Shown here: piece after piece, positions 37,875-47,703 of the stretch
How positions within the stretch are numbered: position 1 is the first letter of the stretch
Layout: each line of letters starts with the position of its first letter
Source: Costus lasius
Taxonomy: Eukaryota > Streptophyta > Magnoliopsida > Zingiberales > Costaceae
Direction: 5' to 3'
NCBI GenBank assembly: GCA_027563935.2
Contig: CM050447.1
Coordinates: forward strand, 84,987,461-85,051,460
DNA: 64,000 bases
The notes under the pieces: generated by a model
Told to the model about the DNA's origin: nothing
The model's input: the letters and a program-made list of their open reading frames with translations, nothing else
The model's database searches: none
Made by a program: the position numbers and the translations under genes

Positions 37875-38409
37875 GGCCGGGTATCTTCTCAAATCAAATA
37901 TCCAACATGCTGCAAGGCCAGATATTTTTCTCAAATTATATATCCAACATGCCGGAAGGCCGAATACTTTTCAAATTAAATATCCAAGATGCCGCCAGGC
38001 CAGATAATTTTTAAATCAAATATCCAAAACGTCGCAAGGCTGGATACTTTTCAAATCAAATATCCAACACGCCGCAAGGCCGGATATTTTTCAAATTTAA
38101 ATATCCAACACGCCGCAAGGCCGGATATTTTCCCAAATTTAAATATCCAACATACCGTAAGGCTGGATATTTTCTCAAATCAAATATCCAACACATCGCA
38201 AGGCCGGATATTTTTCAAATCAAATATCCAATATGCTGCAAGGTCAGATATTTTTCAAATTAAATATCCAATATGCCGCAAGGCTGGATATTTTTGAAAT
38301 CAAATATCCAAAATGCCGCAAGGCCGGGCATTTTTCAAATCAAATATTCAACACGCCACAAGGCCGGATATTTTTCAAATCGAATATCCAACATACCGTA
38401 AAGCCGGAT
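37875..38409 (+). repeat. Tandem repeat, 40-bp unit, about 13 copies
   Basis: The core AATATCCAACACGCCGCAAG is followed by GCCGGATATTTTTCAAATC, with ATATCCAA recurring at about 37898, 37940, 37980, 38020, 38060, 38101, 38143 and so on. GGATATTT of one unit and AAATATCC of the next are exact inverted 8-mers, so each unit junction can fold. The unit length is not a multiple of three. Confidence 0.9.
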
Positions 38410-38700
38410 ATCTTTACCCAACAAGCCGTTGATGCTGGGTAATTTATTAATTCAAATATCCAATACGCCGTAAGGCCAGATATCTTTATCCAACAAGCCG
38501 TTGAGGCCAGTTAATTTCTTAAATCGAATATCCAACATGCCACAGGGTTGGATATCTTTATCCAACAAGTTGTTGAGGCTGGGTAATTTCTCAAATCGAA
38601 TATCCAACAAACCATCATGACTGGATATCTTTACCCAACAAGCCGTTGAGGCTGGGTATTTCTCAAAGTGAACATCTGATGAGTCATTGAGACCGGATCC
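38410..38700 (+). repeat. 72-bp composite repeat units (right arm)
   Basis: Three or so units at about 38456, 38528 and 38600 combine the 40-mer core with CAACAAGCCGTTGAGGCTGG. The inverted equivalents are at 36985-37163. Confidence 0.75.
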
Positions 38701-38753
38701 CTTCTAAATCCAAAATATCCAACAAGCCATTTCAAGGCCGAGTATTTGGTGTC

Positions 38754-38897
38754 ACAATTTTGAACCTCAAAGTCAGCCTCTCTTAGCAGCTTTGATTTCC
38801 TTTTATACAAATCCCTAAATGGATACATGTTTAATACAAAAGAATATATTTACATCTAATTACAACCTAACTAATATTTTCATATCTATCACTAATA
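38754..38897 (-). mobile_element. Truncated 3' LTR of a second Copia lineage
   Basis: On the minus strand a polypurine tract TTTGAGGGGGGA (38898-38909) is followed by TATTAGTGATAG, the LTR start (probably from TGTTAG), and a TATA box TATAAAAGG (38808-38816). The LTR is cut off by the repeat block ending at 38749. Confidence 0.55.
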
Positions 38898-38904
38898 TCC
38901 CCCC

Positions 38905-39265
38905 TCAAATTGATGCGGCATCATTAGTAAGCATCAATTTGGTAACTAAAAATTGATGATGAGGCTTGGAGAGAGCTTTAGTAAAAATATCAGCAATTTG
39001 AAGTTCTGTGGTAATATGTGGAAGAGTAAGCAGATGAGAATCATAAGCTTCACAAATGTAGCGGCAATCAACTTCAATGTGTTTTGTACGCTCATGATAC
39101 ATGGGATTCACAGCAATCTGGATGACACTAGTATTATCAGCGTGCAAGGAGGTAGGCTCAAGTTGAGGAAATCCAAGCTCCCCTAACAATCCTCGTAGCC
39201 AAATGATTTCAGAACAAGCGAAAGACATAGCTCGATATTCAGACTCGGTAGAAGACTTTAACACT
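38905..39265 (-). pseudogene. Copia RNase H C-terminal part, split gene
   Basis: The minus strand reads KSSTESEYRAMS, the conserved DNTS region (HADNTSVIQIAVNP), ERTKHIEVDCRYI and ADIFTKAL, the classical end of Copia pol, ending at a natural stop at 38905. Its upstream half lies at 40624-41688. An A-type Gypsy LTR fragment separates the two exactly between DRV and LKSSTES. The sequence is clearly different from the three copies of the other Copia family. Confidence 0.88.
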
Positions 39266-40621
39266 TGATGACACCAAAATATATAGTATATTTTGTATCA
39301 TTTTATATATCTTTTCATGCTAAATTGAAGATCTTTTGCTTATTTTTATGCTAAATTTATCAAATATTGCAAAATGTACTTCTATTTTGGTTTTTCATGA
39401 TTTTCAGGTAAAAAGGCACTTTTTTGAGGCGTTTTCGAGAAAAATCAAAGACATAGAAAAGTTACCATCATCAAGAGGAGATCACTTGACAAATTTCATG
39501 AAAATCGGAGCAACCAACCAAAATATGGTAGTGTCGTATTCTATATTACGGTATCGTATTTTCGTACGATACCGTAATATCAGAGCACTGTCGTAAATTG
39601 GTGGAATTGCCGACCCAAAGGTTTAATGAAAAATACGGCACTGCCATAAAACTTAACACTGCCGTATTTTGAAGCGCATTCATAACAGAGATAATTCCTG
39701 ATTTTACGGCAATACCGTAAACTTTGACACGGGCCATATTTTCCAGACGATTTCGACCAGAGAGTTCAGCCGATTTTATGGCAGTGCCGTGAACCATTAT
39801 ACGGTGTCGTATTTGCCAGACAATTCAGATCAGAGAACACGAGCGATTTTACGGCACTACCGTGAAATATTACACCACTGTATTTTCATTTTTGAACGCG
39901 ACTCCACAGTCAATTTTGAAGCCCGATTTCTGCGGAGAAGATTGCAGACGATCCAGACCTTTAAATTTGATGACGTAAGAAGAAGAAGGGAGCTTTCGAC
40001 GAGAGGATCAGGAAGACACCAAAAGCCCCAATTTTCATTAACTGTAGAGGGAGAAATCGAGTTACACACCGCCGCCTAGGGTTCCATCGCCGCGACAAAT
40101 CCAGAGCATCTCCGGCCATGAAATTCATACTAAAGCTTCGCCTGGAGGAGGAGACAACGTACTAGAAGTTTCAGAATGAAAGGAGATCAATTGGAGGAGA
40201 AATCAAAGAAGAAGGAGGTGCCGCTATTGTTCATCGCCCTCCTTTGCAAAATACGGCTATAATTTGCATTACAGCCGTGGCGTATTTTCCTAAAACTTCT
40301 TTTCCTTTGATTTTTGATCTTTTGAAACCATGGAATATTGTATTTTCTTCACTATGCTAGCTTAAGCACTCTTTGGGACATGGGGGAGTAATTCCCTTTG
40401 ATTTTCTTAATGACTAGATACTTTTTGCTTTCATCATGATTATTCTACTTTGATAATTTTACCTATGCGATTATTGCTCTAAGATTCTCCTTAGTTTACT
40501 TTTTGTCATCATGATTTAGAGTTTTCGCAATAAGGACCAAAAGGTGATTTGCTTGAGAACTTAGAACCCTAAAATTGACTAATAGGAACTTACCGTAAGA
40601 AATTAGGTTAAGTTCTTATTT
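39266..40621 (+). mobile_element. Truncated Gypsy LTR, subfamily A, inside a Copia gene
   Basis: It starts TGATGACACC like the complete LTR at 57646 and follows it to about the position of window bases 440-470, where it stops some 580 bases short of the LTR end. The Copia frame resumes cleanly at about 40622. The flanks ACACT (39261-39265) and CTACT (40622-40626) could be a decayed target duplication. It contains a striking palindrome cluster (39536-39900). Confidence 0.8.
39543..39580 (+). repeat. Perfect 16-bp inverted repeat with 6-base loop
   Basis: ATATTACGGTATCGTA (39543-39558) pairs with TACGATACCGTAATAT (39565-39580) around TTTTCG. A second pair, AAAATACGGCA (39630-39640) and TGCCGTATTTT (39660-39670), follows. 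Both are made of the ACGG/CCGT words that mark this LTR subfamily. Confidence 0.95.
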
Positions 40622-40623
40622 CT

Positions 40624-41688
40624 ACTCGATCTTGCTTCTTACTTTTCCAAGAAATAAGGGAATCACTAAGAAACATACACCAACTTGTAACAGAACGTCG
40701 TGTGTTAGAACAACTAGCCCAATCAGCGTCACTATAGGTGATTAAGCGAAGCGAAGAGTTAGTTGGAAAGTGAAGGCCTGTGGTAGAAGTGCCTTTTAAG
40801 TAGCGCAAAATACGACAAACCGCAGCAAAATGGATATGTGTTGGGGCCTGCATAAATTGGCTCACTTGTTGAACAGCAAAAGAAATATCTGGCCATGTAA
40901 TTGTAAGATAATTTAGGCTGCCCACAAGTTGTCGATACAAAGAAGGATCAGAAAGAAATATCCCATCATTCTGACAATATTTAACATTCACCTCTAAGGG
41001 AGTATCCATTGACCGACCCTCTGGAAGACCAGCAAGAGTGAGTAAGTCCTTAATATATTTATGTTGATGTAGAAAAAGACCATTTGAGGTATGAAAAACT
41101 TCGAGACCTAAGAAATAGTGCAGAGATCCCAAATCCTTCATATGAAAACATTGCTGAAGATGATCTTGAAGTTTTGATATCAAGGATAAGTCAGATTCAG
41201 TGATAACAATGTCATCAACATATACCAGCAGAAGAACAATACCAATAAAAGTTTTGCAAAGAAATAAAGATGAATCATATTGACTTTGAGTAAATGAGAA
41301 GTCAAGAAGAGTAGATCGAAAGTTATCAAACCATGCACGGGGCGCTTGTTTCAATCTATAGAGAGATCGTTTCAGCCTACAAACATCAGAAGAAGATGTA
41401 GAAAATAGTCTAGAGGGAGGAGTTATATATATCTCCTCCTTCAGATCACCATGTAGAAATGCATTTTTAACATCCATCTGATGTAAAGGCCATCCTTGAG
41501 ATCCAGCAATAGCAAGTACAAGGTGAACAGTTGTCATTTTAGCAACAAGGGCAAAAGTCTCCTCATAATTAATGCCATATTTCTGCCTATTATCAAAAGC
41601 CACCAAACAAGCTTTATACCGATCAAGAGAACCATCTGCCTTTAGCTTAATAGAATATATCCACTTACAGCCAATCGGTTTAACATCA
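40624..41688 (-). pseudogene. Copia reverse transcriptase and RNase H N-terminal part, split gene
   Basis: Reading leftwards from about 41688: GCKWIYSIK, YKACLVAF, the QMDVKNAFLHGDL motif, SLYRLKQAPRAWF, catalytic YVDD, then RNase H YSDADWASC, ending at the LTR junction after SWKSKKQDRV. No internal stop or frameshift is seen over about 350 codons. It is cut on the right by Gypsy LTR B at 41689, and the missing integrase and gag are not found elsewhere in the window. Confidence 0.9.
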
Positions 41689-43130
41689 TGATGATATGCA
41701 TTGATATAGTATTTTTAGCATACTTTTACCATCAATTATCTCTCTTTTCTATCATGTTTTTACTCATTTTGGCTTAAATCCTTTTATTTGTTCGGAATCT
41801 TCACCTCTCTTCACTTTTGTCATATTTTAGGTGAGAATGACCAAATTTTGATGGATTTTGAAAGATCCGAGTGCACGAATAGATTCCAGACGCCGAGACG
41901 AAGTCACTTGCCAAATTTCATGAGAATCGGAGCAAGTTTGAAAAATACACCCCGCCCGTGAAAATAATTACGGCCATAATTTATGCGGTGCTTTTTGACA
42001 TTTTTCACAGAGAGTTTTACGTCCTGCCCGTGAAAATTTTCATGGCTGTAATTCCTGCCCGTGAAAATTTTCACAGCCGTATTTTTAACCCAGAATTGAA
42101 TAGAAGAAAATATGGCCGCCCGTGAAAATTTTTATGGCCGTAATTTTCTCCGCTAGTTTCGGTTTTGACTCTGTTTCTCATCCAATTCGACCCATTTTTT
42201 AGCCAAATTTTGGGGGAAACCTAATAGAAGGATGGGGAACTATTTAAGGGAGCTTTGGGTCGAGTTTGAGAACTTTTTTGGTGAATTTTAAGGCAAGAAC
42301 CAAGGAGGAGGCGAGATCTAGGGCACCGGGCAGCGACCAACGAAAAGACTTCGATTCCAAGGATTATTGGCGACGATATTCATCAGGAAACATTAATCCT
42401 TATCTTCCTTTGTCTTTTTCATTTTTTTAGCCGATTGTAATCATGAACATGGAATTCTTCAACGTGAACTTGTGTAGCATGTCAGCGTAAACTCCTATTC
42501 AGGATTAAGGGCGTAGCCCTCTTTGTTCTCATGACTTGATTGCATTATACATCTTATGAAGTTATTTATTCTTGTTAGATTCAATTATTGTTGCATTAAT
42601 CACATGATAATTACTGGCCATGATTCTCATGTTTTAGACGTTTCAAGAAGTACTGAGAGTGAATTGAGATGTCGGATCTACAATATTTGGACAAGTCGAT
42701 TTGAACACGAGAGTAGTTCGAATTGACTTGAGTGATCTAAGATTTATCAAAAACTCATTGGGTTTATCTTGAGTTAATAACCACGAGAGTAGGGGATTAA
42801 GTCAAATAAACACCAGATTGTACTACTGAGAAGGGGCAATCTGTACATGCAGATAAATCTCCTTTAACATAGTAAATCCTTCCTAAGATTTCTTTAATTT
42901 TAATAAGTCATGAAGCATAGAGTGGTGAACTCGAAATCCTGAACTTTCCATACATTCATTACAAACCCCAGATTGCTTTTTGTCACTTTTGTCCAGTAGT
43001 GATAAATTTTAATTTTCTCTCAGATTTGTCTAGCTAACGATTTTTAGTAAGAATCAGTACTTAGCCATTGGTCCCTGTGGATTGATATTTTTACTACTTC
43101 GACATATCCGTACACTTGCGGATCACATCA
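41689..43130 (+). mobile_element. Gypsy LTR, subfamily B (5' LTR)
   Basis: It starts TGATGATATG and ends GATCACATCA, six bases before a tRNA-Asp primer site. Start and end align with LTR A (TGATGACACC; GATCACAACA), as does a U3 word ending ATTTCATGARAATCGGAGCA. Its palindromes are different: GTGAAAATTTTCAC at 42061-42074, TGAAAATTTTCA at 42031-42042 and weaker ones at 41957 and 42121. Confidence 0.8.
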
Positions 43131-43136
43131 AGTTTT

Positions 43137-43154
43137 TGGCGCCGTTGCCAAGAA
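43137..43154 (+). other. Primer binding site, tRNA-Asp type
   Basis: TGGCGCCGTTGCCAAGAA, complementary to the 3' end of tRNA-Asp over its first 13 bases. Confidence 0.8.
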
Positions 43155-43281
43155 CCAATTTCGCTAATATTGATTCACTCTAAGAATTGATAGACTAGGC
43201 TTTTGTTTTCTTTATAATTCTCTTCTTTTCTGCATTTAGTGAATACTTTCTATTTTCTTCATAACCTTTGGTTGGTTGTTT

Positions 43282-44232
43282 ATGCCCAGGTGTTCTAGAA
43301 AACTATTTGAAGAAGATCCGGAACCAGAATGAACTTTTCACTTGCGCAGGAAACAATTAGCAAAGAAGACCGAAGAATCCAAGATGGGTGACGCAAACCC
43401 ACAACCGAGAACTCTTAAGGAATATGCAAATCCAAACTATCAAGGAGTTCGCTCTAGTATTGTTCGGCCCAACATTGAGGCGAATAACTTCGAAATCAAG
43501 CCTTCTCTGCTATCCATGGTTCAGCAGAACCAATTTGGAGGATTATCTTCTGAGGACCCTAATATGCACCTTTCCATATTTCTTGAATACTGCGATACTT
43601 TGAAAATGAATGACATTTCTAGTGATGCTTTGAGACTAAGATTATTTCCCTTTTCTCTCATGGATAGAGCTCGTGCATGGCTACATTCAAAACCGCCAGG
43701 TTCCATAACAACTTGGGAGGAGCTCTCCAATGCCTTTCTAGCAAAATACTTTCCCCCGAGTAAGACTGCTCATCTAAGGAACCAGATCACGAATTTTGTT
43801 CAGAGGGAAGGAGAATCATTATACGAAGCATGGGACCGATTTAAAGAGCTTCAGAGGATGTGTCCACATCACAGCCTTGAGAAGTGGGTATTAGTCCATA
43901 CCTTCTATAATGCTCTCAATTATAACACTCGTATGACAGTTGATGCTGCCGCCGGTGGAGCAATCATGAATAAGACCAAGGATGAGGCGATTGATCTATT
44001 TGAGGAGATGGTTTTGAACCATTGTCAATGGGTAAGTGAGAGAGGACCATCTGCTAAGGCGTCAAGTAAGTATGATTTAGATGCTATCGCTTCGCTTGCC
44101 GCCAAGGTTGATTCTTTGACCCATAAAATCAATTCTTTGAATGTAAATTCTGTCACCGTTAATGCTATCTCATGTGAGATTTGTGGCAATGCAGGACATA
44201 ATGTAGAGGATTGTCAGTTAGGAGTTTCTACA
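43282..44232 (+). pseudogene. Gypsy gag, N-terminal part, interrupted
   Basis: The likely original start is ATG 43282, followed after 16 codons by TGA (43330-43332) where the group normally has Arg (CGA). From there the frame is open. It includes the retrotransposon gag core (RLFPFSLMDRARAWL, then SITTWEELSNAFLAKYFPPSK and FYNALNY) and a zinc knuckle start CEICGNAGHNVEDC (about 44174-44215). Copia copy 3 is inserted after codon ACA at 44230-44232. The gag type is that of tRNA-Asp-primed Athila/Tat-like plant Gypsy elements. Confidence 0.88.
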
Positions 44233-45923
44233 TGTTGGGGTATGCCCTTAAGGCTAATGTTTGAGGCCTTAGGATTATTTCAGTATCATGTATAAACTCT
44301 ATGTTTATAAAGGCAATGGTTGTTATTCAGGTTGTTACATTATCTGCTGCAATATGTATACTTCTGAATAATGTCTCAATGCTGTTCAGCTTGGCTGACA
44401 TGCAGTATTGTCCTTAGTTGAGATATCTTGGTGAACATGAGACAGCCTTGATATGATTGAGACTAATATGTGTTCTAATCTTATAGGATGCTTCGAGCAT
44501 GGAATAAGATGTAGACTCATGGGTACATTGGATGTACTGGACAGACCCTACTTAGGATATTCGATTGCTTGTCACAATGTGAATAATCCTTATATGCAAA
44601 CAAGTGGCATATTTCCTCTGACTTGAGATCACTTGTGTTTCTAAATGATGATTGGCATTGTTTTGAGGTAGTTCAATATCATTTGAAACATAATGGTTAT
44701 AGACTATCTTGGATAATGAACATGAGTCATGTTAGGGCGCTAGTGATAGATATAGGATTGCCGTCTCCTTGTTTGGAGTGTGATGTTCTGTTGGGGCCCC
44801 CTGGATGAGATGATTGAGAAAGTGTATGGCCATACCCAGATGACTATGTTCATCTGATCAAATCATTCTCATCATATTGGAATTACAGGCTTGACACGCT
44901 TGTCCAATAAGAACATCCAGTGGCAAAGGAAACACATATGTCAAGTGACTTGGGTTCACACTTGTGCTGTGGTTTGGGTGTAGTCTTGGAAGACTCTTTC
45001 CTTTATATCGGGAGACAGTGATGTGTTGCTAGATACCCCTCACTGATCATGATAACGTAAGTTATCGTTACTGACATTTAAAGGAAACCCTTAGGGTCGC
45101 ACAATTTGATGATATGGCTTACTTAAGTCAGATCGTGTGGACTGAATTGTTTTGGTTCAGTTTAATGGGATTTAAACTCTGATTGTAAGTGAGATCTGGT
45201 CTGATCATGTTTGATTGATTAGGGCTTGAGATCGGTAAGCTTCGATCGAGAGAATTGATGCTAGATCGATGAGATCAAGAGCATCAAGAGATGAATGGTT
45301 AGATCTTGAGCCTTATGGTTTAATATGATCTAGACCAATGCTTGGTTTGATTTGGTCTTTAAACCAAATGAGATTGAACCGGTTCATCAAGTGAACGCTT
45401 GGTTCAAAGAGGAGAATGTTGCGACTTGTTCACTTGGTGTGAACGGTTGAACACATTGAGGGTTTACTATTTTTGGAAGTTATGTTTCCAAAATAGAAAA
45501 CACGCCTCACGTTCGAGAGCATTGCTCTATTCTCGCTCGCATCTTCCTCTTGTCGCCTCTCTCCTCTCGTGTGGTGAGTCTTGACGCTCAAGGAGGATTT
45601 GGCCTAGCCAAGAGATCATCTCATCTTCCCTTCAAGCGATCAGGAGACTTGGAGATCCTTGCTAGCACAAGGAACGACAAGGAGAAAGCCATTTCTCATC
45701 TTGTGTGCGGCACCTTTGGAGGAGAGCCACATTGCCCTCTAGCTTCCAAGGCACCATCCAAGCAATGGCTATGGTATGATCCTTTGTCGATCTTTGCAAT
45801 CTTTTAACAAGTTGATCTTATGTTCATGCATGCGATCTTAGAAACCCTAGATTCCGCTTTGGGATAAATTATACATATGCGCCTATTAGGGTTTCACCCC
45901 CCCCCCCCTTTTAGGGATTTTCA
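44233..45923 (+). repeat. 5' LTR of Copia copy 3
   Basis: TGTTGGGG...TTTTCA, with a run of 12 C near the 3' end (45897-45908) and the GGTATGA word at 45773. Confidence 0.95.
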
Positions 45924-45925
45924 AT

Positions 45926-45937
45926 TGGTATCAGAGC
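45926..45937 (+). other. Primer binding site, tRNA-iMet, copy 3
   Basis: TGGTATCAGAGC two bases after the LTR. Confidence 0.95.
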
Positions 45938-47703
45938 TAAGTTTCTGTATGATCATATGATTGCTTAATGTGTGATCCTTGCTTGCGTTTGTTTAGATCT
46001 AAAGTTACCATGCGAGAATACATCCTTGTCATTAGATGTTGGCGCATGTTGTAGTTTTTCTTAAAACTTAAATTACTTGCGCGCCCATTATTTAGATCTA
46101 AGCGCCTGCTTTAAAAACTTAGACGGGTTATTAGGGTTGAAGTCGTCGTCCTGTCTAGACCCAACAGTCTGATCAGACTATCTGACAGCCTAGATGGGTC
46201 GACCAGATGGCACCTATGCGCAAGCATGTGGTGGCTATTGGTCGACTGCAGAAAGGCGTGTAGCGATGTCTGATTGAGACAACCAGTGAACGCTCATGAT
46301 GAAGGCCTGGGGTCACACCCGCTTGCCAGAACTCATGAGGGACGTTCAGCCCTTAACGCATGCATTGTTGACCATGAGGTCGACTCAAGTCGGTTATGAC
46401 TTGGTGCATGCAAGGGCAGGGGGTCTGACTAGGTCTGATGAGTGGATCCCTATTAATGGACCGTTGTAAGGTAGTAGGGCACATAAGGAAATAAAATGAA
46501 GCCAATGGGATTTTCAAAAATTTTATTTTCTTGATTGGATCACTTGATGTTTGTATAACATGATTGAGTGTTTATTTAATCTTATGTGGGCTGCCCAAAA
46601 TTTAATGTGTGCTGTGCTGGGGCCTGCGTGCATGGATTATTATTTGTAAATTATTATTGTGATCTGCGCATCACATTTTAATTAATTTATAATGTGTAAT
46701 TGACCTACGAGTCAATCTTGTCTAGATAGATTAAATTGTATTTTAATCAGACATGAGCACAGAGCACACATGGCAGAGGCGCATGCAGCAAGTGGCTTCA
46801 CCAGTGGGAGGTCTAGGGTTCGACTCTAGGACAGGCGCATTTTATCTGGTGGGCGCATCTCAGCTGCACAGGGCGCTTGGGCCCGGGTTGGGCCAGATGA
46901 AATGCTAAAGATCCATGAAGAGCTCAAGTGAAGACTTAAGTTAATTAAGGTCTTACTTAGGCTTAATGGGCTTTTACCACATAAGATCATCATGCTTTTA
47001 ATTTACTGTTTAAGTAATTTAGTAATTGCATGATCTATTCTTCTGCTATCACCATAGGATTTGCATGATAGTAAGAAGATAAAAGGACCGTTAAAATCCA
47101 ACGTTAAATATCAAGCACGTAAGACTTCTGATGCGAAACCTCACTGTTCTGACTATCGTTGGGGTCGTGTTGTACCCACTCAGTGGGCACGCCCATCTAT
47201 CTTCAGACGGTGTGTGATTACACCTCCGTGTTACAGAGAAGGGATTTATCGCTTCTCTTTGCTCAGCATAGCACGTGGTGGTCCAGGGAGTAGGTCGGGT
47301 CAGCTTGACCATGTAGGCTACATATTGAGCATATGGTAGCTATATGGAGGCAGCCATCTGTGGGATCAGAGACTGTGTTGTACCAACTCAGTTGGCACAG
47401 TCTGCTGGATTGCCCAGATGAAGGGGAATTGCACGGGTTGGCGATTGGCAGGGATTGCCTACCAGAGATTAGTGCTTGTACTCTCTGTGCATCTTATCTC
47501 GCCTGAGCGGGACGCGGAGACCAAGTATGAAATCTGGATCCCATCTCACTAAAAGAGTTTTACTCTTTCGGGCTGTTTTGCTGGATTTTTCAGCCAGATA
47601 AAATAGTGAGAAAAGAATCATTCTTAAGTCCTGAATTGATTCTAACATTGATACTGACCTTGCTGTTCTTGCATTGTTGTAGATTCCTGCAGTAACGAAC
47701 ACC

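Larger units (their letters stand above)
36880..38749. mobile_element. Foldback-like block with inverted arms of tandem repeats
   Basis: The left arm 36880-37163 matches the reverse complement of about 38463-38749 along its whole length, at roughly 85% by eye, starting from CCAAATACYCGGCCTTG. Each arm contains 72-bp units on the theme GGCTTGTTGGGTAAAGATAT. Between the arms lie three 158-bp tandem units (37181-37645) and an array of about thirteen 40-bp units (37875-38409) related to the arm repeats. No open frame encodes a transposase. The immediate flanks show no convincing target duplication. Long inverted repeats made of short tandem units are the hallmark of foldback elements; a rearranged satellite is the alternative. 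Confidence 0.55.

Noticed and set aside
37989..38297. A 102-codon frame of repeated peptides
   Set aside because: It is a by-product of the 40-bp tandem array, whose unit length is not a multiple of three.
37875..38409. Regular short palindromic repeats resembling a CRISPR array
   Set aside because: The whole 40-bp unit repeats with drift; there are no unique spacers and no cas genes, and the context is a plant genome full of retrotransposons.
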